A stretch of 64,000 bases of DNA from Phytophthora sp. 'mugwort'. Its lineage: Eukaryota; Oomycota; Peronosporomycetes; Peronosporales; Peronosporaceae. The DNA lies in the NCBI GenBank assembly GCA_033558025.1, contig JAUCEF010000011.1:806001-870000 (forward strand), written 5' to 3'. Below, piece after piece: positions 52,571 to 64,000 of this stretch (position 1 is its first letter; every line of letters begins with the position of its first letter). Made by a program: the position numbers and the translations under genes. The notes under the pieces are model-generated. The model did no database searches. It was not told the DNA's origin and saw only the letters and a list, made by a program, of their open reading frames with translations.

Positions 52571-53300
52571 AGGCAGGGATCCGTCTACCTGCAAATAAAA
52601 GACAGCCTGGGTTCACCCGTACGCGCTTCTCTTTTCGCAGATTCATTACAATGGCTGCAGAAGAGACCAATCGGTCACGCCGTAATGCAGCCCTGGTCGA
52701 CGCCAGCCGTCGTGGGCGTTGCCTGTGATTCTGAGCCGCCGGCTCGACAACGAGCAGCATGTATACTGAGGTCGGGTTTGGCAAGTGTGAGAGATTATCG
52801 ACACGCCTACTAATGCTGAAATCAAAGTGGAGGTAGCCTGCATTTTTTTCTTTCCCGTGACAAGACTTCTCGCTGCTTCGTATATTTCGTTACTTATCTT
52901 TATTGTAGGCAGCTTTTAATGGCAAGAATGACATTTATGGAAACGTCCATAGTTTTGTACAGGATTAATCATGGTCGAGCGATTCTATCTTAAATGATCA
53001 TCCATATAGGGAAGATTGAGAAAGATACGTTGAGGACGACGAAGATACGCATTGTGTGGTTTTGATTAATCACGGATTAATACAGGAGCAACCATGGGCA
53101 CACATTGCTTCGAGGCATGCTTATTAAGACGGGTCCGCATAGAGCCGCTTCTATCGAAGAACATGGAGCAGGTAGAGAATATTAGTTGCATATTAGTACT
53201 AGCGCTTGTTGAACCGCTGCGACGCCATGGATTACAAGCTACATGTATTCATCATAGAAGGAGTGGTAATCATAATAGGTTACCACGCACGTGGCCATAG
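52571..53300. other. Spacer, no gene
   Basis: ORFs here are short and lack motifs. The 5' flank of elicitin 2 occupies the left part, and the right part leads into the MULE-like relic. Confidence 0.45.
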
Positions 53301-53318
53301 CCTTAGCTGCTGCGCGAC

Positions 53319-54990
53319 TTGGTTCGGAGGGACTTCTTCATCGTCGACTTCCTCGTCGCCTTCGCGCAGCGGGGGCATTTTGTCGTCAGTATCATCGCCG
53401 TTCACAGCCGTTGCTGTCGCCGAATCTTGAACACAGGACGGCGCATGGTGGATGTTTTTCGTAGGTCCCTGAGTATTAATGATCGATGCGAGCCATGGAA
53501 CGAATTCGTCGAAGTACAAATATTTTCGCTTATGGCAAAGGTCAGTTATGTACAACATGCTGTTGTTCAAGATGAACGTGCAGCAATATTGTTTCTGGCG
53601 ATTGAAGAGTTCAAGAAGAAGAACCCCTCTGGTACGAGTTGCTGTGCGCGGTGATTGACAAAGACTTCACGGAGATTGGAGTCTTGAACGCTGCCTTACC
53701 AAATGTGCGAGTTATACTTTGTCAATTCCACGTGGTGAAATTTTTGCGAGAAGAAATATCTTGTGATAATTACCGATTTAAGTCGTCGCAGAAGGACCAA
53801 TTGCGAGCTGAGATGAACCTACTGGTGTATGCAAAAAGTGAGTGTGCGTATGAGAGACACCGGCGCTACATGACGTATCTGACGTTATTGGATCGAGGCA
53901 TCCGTCTGGACGAGACTCTGGTGTTGCCCGGTTGATCATCCAATCGGCCACCAATCGGTCTCACAGTCGGGCACACAGTCAAGAGGTCCGTCGACTATTG
54001 GTGATGAAAACGTAATTTCTGCATCCTTTCGAGCAGTACTTTCAAAAGAATTGGGATAGCTGCAGAGAATTGTGGTGTTCGTATACGAAGCAGAATGCAG
54101 TGACATTCGAAAATAATACGAATAATCGGCTGGAGTCCTCGCAGAAGCACATGAAGGAAGTTGTAAACGCTTTGATGGGGTTGGACGAGTGCATAGCTAC
54201 AATAATGGTTTATTAAGACCGCTCCGAACGCCTTCTCTACGACAAGGGAATCAAGATATATCGTATTCATTATGAAGGGACCGTGAGATGAGACTAATCG
54301 CGAGTCTGTTAGTAAGCATGTGTGCACGCTTATCTACGAGCAGTATGCGTACTCCACCGTCCGGCTTCACGCGAGTTTTACGAGGCGTTTCCTGGAATGA
54401 TTTTGATTAAGAATACTGCTGTTGGGGAAGCTACGTTAGACAAACCGAGTGTGGAATATACAGTTACCAAGTCTACGTGGGAATGCCCCTGCTTATTTAT
54501 GACCGCACGATTTTACCGTGTCGGCACGTGTGTTACACTCGAAAGATGCTGGGGATGGAGACAATAATCCCTTTGCAGTTGCTACATAAGAGATGACTGT
54601 TATCGGCGATGATAACGGAAGATGAAGCTGCTGATATTCCGCCGCATTCGTTCGATATTAGTTCGATTCCCCAACAACCGAAGTCACCCTGGAACCTGAG
54701 CACAAGTTTCGAGAAGCCAACCATCTGTCGGCTTCAATCAGTGAATCTATTGCAAGTTTGGGCATGATGGAATTCCGCGTAGCCATGAAGGCGTTGTAAA
54801 GTATCTGCGCTATTCACAGAGAAAAGAATTAATGCAGTTGGCGGAGGCGCGAGCAATTGATGAAGATTCAGCTGTATTGGAGAGCGACATCGGATATGTA
54901 GGTCTCGCCGAAGATGAAGTTGGGCCCACTCAATCGGGAGTACAGTTGATTTCACAGTCTGTACCACAGTGGTGACACAGGTGGTTACGC
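53319..54990 (+). pseudogene. MULE-like transposase relic with degenerate SWIM region
   Basis: The plus strand shows a transposase core in two frames: AAILFLAIEEFKKKNPS (near 53580), then CAVIDKDFTEIGVLNAALP and VRVILCQFHVVKFLREE (53645-53755). The pattern of a conserved Asp in VIDKDF and CQFHV followed by K is typical of MULE domains. Further right are NNTNNRLESSWKQMKEVVN-type residues (near 54115-54160, shifted frames) and a CPC-containing SWIM-like remnant (near 54480). Stops and frameshifts near 53640, 53935, 54210 and 54290 inactivate it. Confidence 0.6.
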
Positions 54991-55129
54991 TATCGAAAAA
55001 GTTGGTGGAGTGGGTGGCGTCGGATCAATTGGCAGTGACTTAAATCAGCGATTCTCGTCAAGAACCCAAGGAACAATCTGAACAATCTGAGCTATACAAC
55101 CACCAGCCACTAGTAGAGACTCCAGCAGT

Positions 55130-56460
55130 TTGTCCTACGGCTTCGCTTCCTATGGCAGAAGAAAATGATCAGGAGCAGTCAGGGGACGAGACTACAATAC
55201 CGCACCCCCTACTAGATTCCGAACCACTAAACTCCACAGTAGTTGGCTTTAAGATTACAATTCCGACAAAGACACGCAGTCATCCCAGACAAAACGCAGA
55301 GCTGAAAAAGTCAAAACAAATCTGTGGCCCTCTGTCTATACAGAGGACCAAAGATGATTCGGATGTGCACGAGAATCAGTTGAGTGTAGCTAGACTTGCT
55401 GACGTGTTATCTCACGGCGTTACATTCAATGAGTGCGCGGACAAGTAGACAATTTACAGGCTTCGTGCTCGAAAAGAAAATGAAACCGTCAACACCATAT
55501 ATTATCGATAAACTCCTTGCTTCAAAAAGTATTGCTGGATCCATTGGAGATTTTACGAGTTTTGTCACCCGATCTGATTAACGTGCGTTGTTCAAGATTA
55601 CAACGCTCCAAAGAAACACCGAGGGCTGGCGCAGCGAGATGTTGCAATCGAGTTCCTTGGACTGGGGACTACTGCATCAACTACTCTATAATAAAAGATT
55701 GGTATCGAGCGTTGTCCGCTTTGAATATCATCGACAAGACACGATTATGGGTCCAAGCGATTGACTTTCAACTACCATTCCAGTGTCGTACCAAGTGAGC
55801 ATTTCTCCACGAAACTGAACACCATATCTATTCTATCAGAAGACAAGATAATCTGTATATTTCTCCTTCATTTTTTCGCATCTACTGACACACTTTTTTT
55901 GTTTGTTTATGTAATGAGTATTTTGGATTTCGCCTGCGAATTTCAACTAAGTGATCGCGCCATCATGCAAGCTTTGTCTAAGCTACTTGGACTTAGATCA
56001 GATGTGGTGGTGCTTGCCCCGATTCCAGTAGTTGCTCGTGGTGAAATCCTAGTATCAGACAATGTCATAAAATACATGGTCCGGGCATCACGAGTCAGCG
56101 GATCCTGATTCCAGTTAACTGTAACATCAATCATTGGTGTGAAATCATGATCAACCTCGGAAGCAGTGAGGTCCAATTTACAAACCAACGGCGTCAAGCT
56201 ACACGTCAACAGTTCGAGCTGCGGCACCGAAGATGCTCTGTACTTGCCTGAGACAGAGGGGCGATATCGTGTAAGTCACAATTTCACCATGTGGGTGTAC
56301 AATTCGGCAACTACAACTGCGGAATCTCGTCATGTTAGCTTTCGAATTATTTGGTGGGGCCCCCGATACCGACGAGCTTTGTTAGAACACATCTACGATA
56401 TCGATATCTTCGTATTCTGTTGTGATAACTTTCAATACATGTTAACTCAGCTTCTTTGAT
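55130..56460 (+). pseudogene. Relic with ULP1-like protease piece
   Basis: Frames 55152-55448 (Lys/Pro-rich, TIPTKTRSHPRQNAELKKSK), 55930-56105 (SDRAIMQALSKLLGLRSDVV) and about 56110-56200 (VPVNC...HW-type pattern) follow the MULE-like relic on the same strand. The final piece resembles the HW catalytic region of ULP1-type cysteine proteases, which often accompany MULEs. It is broken by several stops. The assignment is tentative. Confidence 0.4.
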
Positions 56461-56579
56461 ATCTCCCAAGTTGGCTTGTCGTCTACGTGTCTGTCAAAAA
56501 GTCAGGTTATTTAGAGCTATCTACCCCATGGACATGATGGCGCACCCTTGGTCAGTGTGCTGTCTACAGCTACATGATG

Positions 56580-58380
56580 GCCCTGCGAAGTGGTCTTAGT
56601 TTGTCAAGAAAACAGTTATGTCTGTAAAAATACAGCTGTGTAGAGCTACCCGATCGGCAAGGTGGTGTGCCTTCATTATCCGGAAGATGTATGCTATACA
56701 CCGGATCGAACTGAACCGAAAAACAGATGTTTTGCCGTCGGGCAATTCGGGCACAATCGGTGTTTCGTCGGGTGCAATTGGCTCGTCTCGTAAACTGACA
56801 GTCGGTCGCAATTTGTATTTTTTGCTGTACAATAATTGCACTGGTTGCATCGATACATCTCCAGAATCGATCTCGAAAAAATAGTTGCCTGTGTACTTTG
56901 CTGGCATGCGCATGAAGTACTTCGAAGCAGATCTTCCCATTCGCAACAGAATAGTCGGTCGTGCTTGCGATGATCCAGGAATTCAGCTCACACGGAATCA
57001 ATTTCATTCATCTTTCTGACGATTTCTTCTGGTACGAATAGGTTTTAATTTTTTATCTTGCCGCGACACCCTGCGACGACTCGATCCGCTGCATTATGCG
57101 AGTGGCCAGGAAGGAGTAATAACAGAACTACTTTCTTGTAGAACACAATAGATAGCATCGCGTAGAACATGAATACCGCACGTGATTTATTTTGCCCAAC
57201 ACAATTGTCAAGCACTTGTAGTAAGGTGGGTGTGCGTTGGGGGCTGTCGTGACCATCTTGCTAGAAGCGTTTACGCTGGTTCAGATTGTCCAAAAGCCAG
57301 AGGCTGCACATTGCATCAGCGCCTTTGCCTTGGGCACGCTCGTCATACAGCAGAACTTGGTTAATTCCATTCGTCAAGTCCGCCACCACGAAATTATGAA
57401 TCATAAGGTTCGATTTGAAGTAGTCGGCCGAAGGCCTTCTACTATTGTACACAAGCAAAGGAAAACTGCCCCCAACGTCTTCGATTTGAATATGCATCAG
57501 TGGTACACTGCTATGGATTACATGTGTCATAGTCAACGGCATTTCGGAGTGGTCTGGAATAATCTCTGTCGGCACGGCTTGCTGTGGTGCGATGGCTGAC
57601 ACATTGTCTTACAAAATCGGACATGTCCGTCTTTGATTAATCGCCGCATCCAAATGCAGTTGCTTTTCAGCTTGCAGCTCTATCCGATCAGCGTCAGAGA
57701 GGTTGAAATCTAAAAGAGCAGTCTCGATTCGAACACAAGCATCGCACAAATCTTGTTTTGTTCGAGATAATTTGACTCCTGGAAACTTCAAGTGAACATA
57801 TTGCAGCCAGCGAGAGTACTCCATCACACGGCGTGTGGCGTGTGCCACTTTCGCTTCGTAGTTCTCCCACAACGTTTTCCACGTTACACTAGGATCGGCC
57901 TTGTATTGACGCGGCCGACGTTGGGAACAGAGAAATCCGTCTACGAGTTCCCAATCCTTGCATGTCTGTAGAAAAAACTCCACAACATCATCGGAATAAG
58001 CATGAGAAGGGAGTTATGCCACCCTACGAGTATGAAATGCATCGGTTCCATTCTTCCACAAATTCTTCAGCCGTCTTAACTTGGTCCCACCAATTCCGAA
58101 AATCAATCGGATCTGTGCGTCCGGCACACCCTGTTCAATCAACGACATCACCATGCCTTCGGCTTGTTCATGTTCAGATCCGCCCCATCGTGATCGAGCG
58201 ATCGGTATCTGGATTGAAGTTTCCGCACCTCGTCCTCACCCAACCGAGCATACGCACGCTCCAGAGCACTCGGCCGTTCTCGCTGTGGGCGCTGTTGCCG
58301 TGGTGTGGTCTGGCTAGCGCCACCAGGTCCACCCTACGCCGCTCGGTGCTTATTAGAAGCAACTAACCGAAATGAAGGTA
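56580..58380 (-). pseudogene. Transposase-like relic of unassigned family
   Basis: On the minus strand, from the right, a helix-turn-helix-like start (GMVMSLIEQGVPDAQIRLIF, near 58170-58110) is followed by a HTRRVA junction. Next comes a frame at 57983-57609 with RRPRQYKAD, SRWLQYVHLKFPGVKLSRTK and a CDACVR pair. After it are 57602-57261 (PLMHIQIEDVGGSFPLL, then a KGADAMCSLWLL stretch) and 56946-56596 (YFFEIDSGDVSMQPVQLLY). Order and spacing suggest one degraded transposase gene in the opposite orientation to the preceding relics. I cannot place it in a named superfamily. Confidence 0.5.
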
Positions 58381-58437
58381 CTGTACCCCTCCAAACAACC
58401 ACCGCGATAAAAAATAAATATTTCAAAATCTGTGGGC

Positions 58438-58452
58438 GGTGACCCGGTCACC
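58438..58452. repeat. GGTGACC-C-GGTCACC palindrome
   Basis: Seven-base perfect arms flank one central base, directly beside the truncated end of the left copia LTR. It may be a transposon terminus that cut the LTR. Confidence 0.5.
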
Positions 58453-58462
58453 CCCACTGGTT

Positions 58463-58638
58463 CAATTAGGCAAGTGATAACAAATCTGCCCTTTAGGCTG
58501 AGGGAAAACCATGACCAACCACGGCATGGTTGGTCTGGCCGAAGACCTCGCCAGTGGCTACGCCTGACCTCAACTACAACACTGCGGTCACCATCTTGAA
58601 GTGTACCTCGGACTTGTCGTGCTTGCTGAAATCCAACT
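58463..58638 (-). repeat. Copia 3' LTR, truncated
   Basis: This matches 63302-63477 along about 175 bases with roughly 15% differences. On the minus strand it begins (A)GTTGGATTTCAGC right after a purine tract (CTTCGGGGGAT), as a 3' LTR should. Similarity stops at 58463, where the partner continues with an AATAAA-containing stretch, so this copy has lost its end. Confidence 0.75.
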
Positions 58639-58969
58639 ATCCCCCGAAGCGAAGACTCACATCATTGCTAGCTTCGACTCTTGTTAGCACATTGAACACT
58701 TCAACAACCTCATCAGTAATTACATCTACAATTTCATGATATGCCACCTAGCTCTTCGTGTCCAACTAGGCCTACTTTTCGACCTCCATAAACCGTGGCT
58801 CGTACATCCGCATTTCCAATGGTGTCATCTTACTCGTCACCATCCGCTCTCTAGCGAGAAGTCCATTCGCTGACCACTGAGATATCCACTTGGATGCCAG
58901 CAAGAACACCATTCGTACACCAGCGGGATTCCCGTTAACTACCCGAGCGAATTACCGTTTGCTCACCTT

Positions 58970-61900
58970 TGCAGAACTCAGATTAATCCTTCGACTTGTG
59001 TTTGGCACTCCCCCTGCCATTCAGACCCACCATCTTGTTCCAGAACGCCACGATCGTCCGACTTCTGCTCCCCCCCCCCCCCCGAACTAAAATCAATGGG
59101 GATCACCCGAGGACGCTCTCGTAGTAATCCGAGGTGGTCCTGTGCCAGTCCTTTCGTAAATGTGTCTGCAATATTTGTCGTCACTTACTCTAGTATGATT
59201 GCTTTCGCCTGCATATGCTCCCGAATGAAATGATAACGAACGTCAATATGCTTTAACGGTGAGTGATGAGTCGGATTTGCTGCAATAGCGATGCAAGCTT
59301 GATTGCCTTCGTAGGTGCGAGTCTCCGTCTGCTGATACCCGAGTTCCGATAGTAACTGGCGAATGAAGAGTACCTCGCGAGTGCAGTGCGCGAGCGCAAT
59401 GTACTCAAGCTACGATGCGCTGCTTGCGACTACTCTAGGTCATCACACAATTGCCAACAAACGTGACGTAGCCTGACACAGATTTGCGATCGTCTTCGAC
59501 TGCAGCATAATCCGAATCAGAGAAAGCTGACAGTTTGCTTCAGCACCGCTAAATTCAAGACCGTGTGTCGTAGTTCCTTTGACGCACTTGATAATTTGCC
59601 TCGCCGCTTCCCAGTGTGGTTTTCATAGGCATTTAGAAAGTGGCTGACATCCTGGATGGAGTACGCTAGGTCCGGTCTTGACCCGATCTTCAAATACATA
59701 AGACGCCGGACGGCTTGTCGAAAAGGTTTCGTCGTGAATTCCGCCACAATGTCTCCTATTGCTTCCGCGCTCACCGTTTTCTTAGTTTTTTTCGAAGTCG
59801 ACGGCACGTTAGCAGCAAATACATGTTGCATATTAAACCGTTCCACAATCTTGTCAGCGCTGAGTTGCTGGTTGATCCGCAGCTTCCGTTGTGACCTGTC
59901 ACGAATTACTTTAGTAGCCAATATGTAGCTGACTGGACCCATGCCCTTGGCTCGGAAAACGTTTGTGAAGCTCGCCTTCACTTCAGCAACCTCTGCTAGC
60001 GTCTTGGCGATCAACACTAAGTCATCCACGTAGATAACCACAATTTGCGTCATCCCATCCCCAGTTCGAATAAAAATACAGGCTTCACACTGCAGGGATT
60101 CGAATCCAGCGGAGGTGAGATACTGTATCAACGCCTTGTGCCATGCCCGTGAAGCTTGTTTTACCCCGTAAAGGCTCTTTAGCAAGCGGCATACGAGACC
60201 CTCTTGACCTGGCACCTCCAGTCCCTGTGGAAGCCGCATGTACACTTCCTCCTCGAGCAAGCCGTTCAAGAAGGAGGTCTTTATATCCATCTGCTCGCAT
60301 TCCAGGTCCTCGATGCACACAATTGCTAACAGTACCAGAAGTGATTCCAGACGCACTACAAGTGCGAATACATCCTCGAAGTCGATATACTAATCTGCTG
60401 ACACCCAATTACCGCTGGTCAAGCTTTGTATCGCTCAAGAGTGCCGTCGCTGTTGAGTTCCGCTTGAAGATTCATTTGCATTCGAGAGCCCGTTTACCTG
60501 GTGGAAGTTTCATCAGTGTCGAGGTCTTGTTTGGAAGAAGCGATGCGATTTTCGCATCCGCTGCTTTCTCCATCTTGGAGCATCTGGGCGCGCCATTGCT
60601 TCTCTGTAGTTACTAGGGTCAATGTCCATACCTTAAGCAGCGGCCGCACTTAGCATCTCCTTGTGCGTAAGGTTCTCGAGTGCCACGAGAACTTCAGCTT
60701 GCTTTTGCTTGCGTGGCCGATAGTCGGTGCGTATGCAGTTAATTGTGGCTGCACCATCGCAATAATTCACTGTCTCCATGTCGAATCCGGCAACAAAATC
60801 TTCGAGAAGCACAATATCGTTAGCTGACGGGTTTTCTTCGACAGGACGTTGGCTGTAGAACAGCAAGTCCACTTTAGATGTTGCTGTGCGTGAATAATAT
60901 TCCAAATCCATGGAGCCGAGCGCTTGCGAAACTCTTGCAGCTTGAGCTTCGTACTGCTGTAGAATTGCTTTCGTCGAACGTCATACGAACGGAGGTGGTA
61001 ATGGCGCCCTGGTCGCAGTCGAGGATCTTCCATTTCTTTTGGTGCGACGCGTAGCCCACACAGATACCTCGAATGGCCTTTACATGAAGTTTTCACCGTT
61101 TGACACCTGATCGTCCGCTAGAATTGGTCTTGGATGCCACGTACGCGTACGCCAGTGATCCAACGTCCGAAGGTTGTTTACATCGGGCGGATGTCCGCGC
61201 CACCTCTCAGAGGGCGTCATGCCAGTGCCTAATTCGAGTGTGCGATTGTAAGTGTGGACCATCGCGAGAGCCGCCCCAAAGCTGCTTCGGCGATCCGCCG
61301 GAGATGAGAATTGACCGAACTTTGTTGAAAACAATTCGAAAGCGGACTTCGGCCATACCATTCTGCTCCGGCGTGTATGCAATTGTGGTTTCACGCTGAA
61401 TGACAAACTCACCGTCGAGATATTCATCACCATTGTAGCTGACGAAGCGATCGATTGTACTTTGTTTCGACCGCCGCTTTGTAGTCTAGGAAGCAGGTCA
61501 ACATCTCAGATCGTTTACGCAGCAGCCGAACAGTGCAGTACCGCGAATATCCGTCGACGAAAGATAAGACGTAGCGTTCTAGCTTGATGGACGAAACTTC
61601 GCTGGTCCAACGATGTCACTATGAACGACGTTATTGCAGCCGTCCAAATCCGCGCGCGGCCCCATTTTAAACGTAGCTCGGCGCTTCATTCCCAGCTCGG
61701 ACGCATCGCACGTTATGCTTTTCTGCTCTGGTAGGAAGTCCATTCCGGTCGTGATCTTAGACCGCGCCATTTTGCGAAGGGTTTGCTTGTTGGTGTGGCC
61801 GAACCGGTGGTGCAGCAGATCCAGCGGTCGGTCAGGTCGCACAACAAGTGCTGTCGAAGTCAATAGCTCGGCATGTAGTACATACAACTTGCTGACGGCC

Positions 61901-63240
61901 TTACACGTCACCCGATGCGAGTCCAGATCCATCGTAACGGAACCTCGTGTCGTGTGGAAGTCAAATTTATCCCCAGCTTGGGCAGCTTGGTACACAGATA
62001 GTAGTTCATTTCCAGCGTCGGCACGTAAAGTACCTTGTGGAGCCTGATGCGTGCGGTTTGCCCGCTATTCACGAGCGCATTTTGCAGCACCGTGCCAATA
62101 CCTGTGACTGAAGTAAGCTTGGCAGTTGCAACCCGGACTTGATGACCGGAAACTGCGTCAAACTTTTCGAAAATCGATCTGTCAGACGTCATGTGCTGTG
62201 TACAGCCGGAGTCGATTACCCAGGAAGTCGACCAATGCTCTATGCTCGCTGTCATGGCGCGCACTTCCATTGCTGTGAGACCCCAAACTTCTCCAGCGAG
62301 CACGGAGGGAAATTGCTCAGCCGATTCGGTAGCATTAGGCGCCGGGGTTGCAGCAATTGCGGCGTGAGCTTTTGGCTCAGTTTGTTTGTCAGGAACCCCA
62401 CGCTCTTGGAGGTGACGAAGTCGCAGTCGACACACTTGCTTTTGGTGACCTTCTTTGCCGCAATAGAAGCAGGCTGGTCCATGCTTCACCCGCTGTGGGT
62501 ATGGGGCAGCTCGATGAGGGTGAGGGCGACTTGAACTAGAAAAGTTTCTGAGAGCTGCAACAGATGCCTCCGCCAGCTTGTATACCTCGTACTTGTTCAC
62601 GGCGAGCACTGCGGTCGCCCGCTCGGTAATCGGGGCCGTTTGTTTGTGTGAGCATCGTGAGTACTCAGCCATCACGTTGCCTTCCATCGTCGACCATGGT
62701 AAAGGGCGATCCTGGGTCTGGGTAAAGTATACATTTTTATAATGTGCCCATGATTCCGGCAAGCTGGTCAAGAGTTGACACACACGCTCTTTGTCGTCAA
62801 CAGCTTTTCCTTGCCTGGCGAGTTTGTTGGCGAGGGGTCGTGAGCTTGTTGAGGTGTACTGTTATTTTCTGGCCATCCTCGTATTTCAACGAGATGAACT
62901 TCTCACGCAGTGCCACTAGATTTCCCCAGGTATTAGCCTCGTACGTTTCTCCAAGTACTCGAAGACTTCGTAGGCGAAGCTCTTAGCTCCAACACTAACC
63001 AGTAGTTCGTCAGTCAGTGTTTCAAGCAGGAAAGCTTTGGCCATTCGTTCGCGATGCGCGAAGTGCTCTTCGTCGCGCCGCGAGCCTCTGCGTGGCGGCT
63101 TCTCCTGCAGCGTGGCAATGTCCCAGATATTCTTCGCCTCCATCATGGCTTGCACCCGCGTCTTCCAAGCGGCGTAGTTGCTCCCAATGGAGTTCTTGTC
63201 AGCATTCCGCTTCAGCATCATCGTGATGGCGCTGCGTAGT
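58970..63240 (-). mobile_element. Ty1/copia retrotransposon, degenerate
   Basis: Reading from the right on the minus strand: gag from the ATG at 63221 (YAAWKTRVQAMMEAKNIWDI), a CCHC zinc knuckle CFYCGKEGHQKQVC (near 62471), protease active site VIDSG (near 62213), pre-integrase (HHRFGHTNKQTL, near 61820) and integrase (VVHSDIVGP near 61600, MTPSERWRG near 61205). A linker follows, then reverse transcriptase (60356-59517, with MDIKTSFLNG and IYVDDLVLI). RNase H remnants (SDYAAVEDD near 59510; TNIADTFTKGLAQDHL near 59150) close the element. Frames shift many times (near 62900, 61910, 61440, 60870, 60630, 60360 and 59510), so it is inactive, but every domain is in copia order. Confidence 0.88.
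59074..59087. repeat. Poly-C run of about 12
   Basis: A homopolymer run (poly-G on the minus strand) just after the end of RNase H. It could be slipped polypurine-tract sequence, or an assembly-sensitive homopolymer. A similar run of about ten C is at 39337-39347. Confidence 0.7.
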
Positions 63241-63301
63241 AGAGAAGAGTCGAGTGCGCCTTTTGGAAGCTTGGGCTTATAACCTTTTATTCATTGCTGT
63301 G

Positions 63302-63477
63302 CAATTATGGAAGTGAGAACAATTCTGCACTTCAAGCTGAGGGAAAACCATGACCAACCACAGCATGGTTGGTCTGGACGAAAACCTCGCCAGTGGCTAC
63401 ACCTGACCTCAACTACAACACTACGGTAACCATCTTGAAGTATATCTCGAACTTGTCGTGCTCGCTGAAATCCAACA
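63302..63477 (-). repeat. Copia 5' LTR (inner end uncertain)
   Basis: On the minus strand it begins TGTTGGATTTCAGC at 63477 and matches the copy at 58463-58638. It probably extends to about 63270 and includes AATAAA. A 9-bp hairpin (GACCAACCA...TGGTTGGTC, 5-base loop) lies inside both copies. Confidence 0.75.
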
Positions 63478-63479
63478 GC

Positions 63480-64000
63480 AATAATGCATGCATTTGTCTT
63501 TTCATTGCGTTCTCGGGGTAGAGATATCCGCGTGGTGATTTGTTTGTGATTTTTTAGGTCTAATCGGCCGCTATCACATGAAAATCTCGATAAACTGAAA
63601 CTATGGGAAACGTTTCCGGACAGTTTCCAGTTTGCCAAAACGTTATCAGGCCTAATTCTCGGGGACTGTATAACATAGAAAAAGATCGGCAACATACTGA
63701 TGAACTGTATACCGGTACCAACCACTTGCTGCAATTGAAAAGCATTCACTCAATACATGCACATCAGGGTCCCCTCCCTCACCAATCCACCACCGTTTCC
63801 TACCGAGGTGTTAAACTAATTCATGCGCTCTACGCTAGCGAAGTAGATCCTTAAGTAGCCTATACTTGTATTCCGCACGTAGTAAACAAAAAAGATCTTA
63901 GCTGATGAAACGCGATATGGATACACGTACAAGGAAATAGTCTACTGTAAATTACGGGCTCACCGGAACAGGTGTAAAACGTCCCATTGCTATATATAAA
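63480..64000. other. Right-end flank, no gene
   Basis: Only short ORFs without motifs are present beyond the copia LTR. No recognisable feature was seen. Confidence 0.5.

Noticed and set aside
31465..64000. RXLR or Crinkler effector genes
   Set aside because: No ORF combines a convincing signal peptide with an RxLR-dEER or LFLAK-type motif.
1..64000. CRISPR arrays, bacterial operons or ribosomal RNA genes
   Set aside because: No spaced direct-repeat array or rRNA sequence is visible; splice sites and promoters are eukaryotic.

Overview
The window reads as nuclear DNA of an oomycete, most likely a Phytophthora species. The evidence is two intact 98-residue (mature) elicitins, exact or near matches to the oomycete Inr/FPR core promoter, tightly packed intron-poor host genes, and relics of Ty1/copia, Ty3/gypsy, hAT-like and MULE-like elements. 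All calls come from reading the sequence; no database search was run.

Layout. 1-1.45 kb: copia remnants with an LTR-like end. 2.06-3.45 kb: a two-exon mitochondrial calcium uniporter gene (minus). 4.2-25.7 kb: a 21.4-kb gene with one 71-bp intron encoding a predicted 7131-residue membrane protein. 25.9-30.3 kb: a seven-TM protein fused to an INPP4-like phosphoinositide phosphatase. 30.5-31.5 kb: an RWP-RK protein (minus). These four host genes have intergenic gaps of about 0.14-0.8 kb. From about 31.5 kb the character changes to a sparse, repeat-rich compartment. It holds one small two-exon gene (35.2-35.6 kb), a hAT-like relic (36.9-38.65 kb), a plus-strand gypsy with a full LTR (39.2-42.3 kb), a minus-strand gypsy with an internal inversion (42.8-47.2 kb), an elicitin cluster (one pseudogene and two intact genes, 48.0-52.25 kb, all minus), a MULE-like relic and a second transposase-like relic (53.3-58.4 kb), and a degenerate copia element with both LTRs (58.46-63.48 kb).

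The most notable object is the giant gene. Its product has a signal peptide, SBBP-type propeller repeats, about ten Calx-beta-like repeats, discoidin-like and LamG-like domains, a REJ-like region, a degenerate GPS-like motif and one TM. Five complete tetraspanin units in tandem follow (each with CCG plus two further cysteines in EC2), then additional TM hairpins and a cytosolic tail with an IQ motif and degenerate EF-hands. The ectodomain order recalls polycystin-1, but the membrane part is a tetraspanin concatemer. I do not know a described family with this architecture. Its neighbours, a Ca2+ uniporter and a seven-TM/phosphoinositide phosphatase, fit a Ca2+/phosphoinositide theme, but that link is inference from proximity only.
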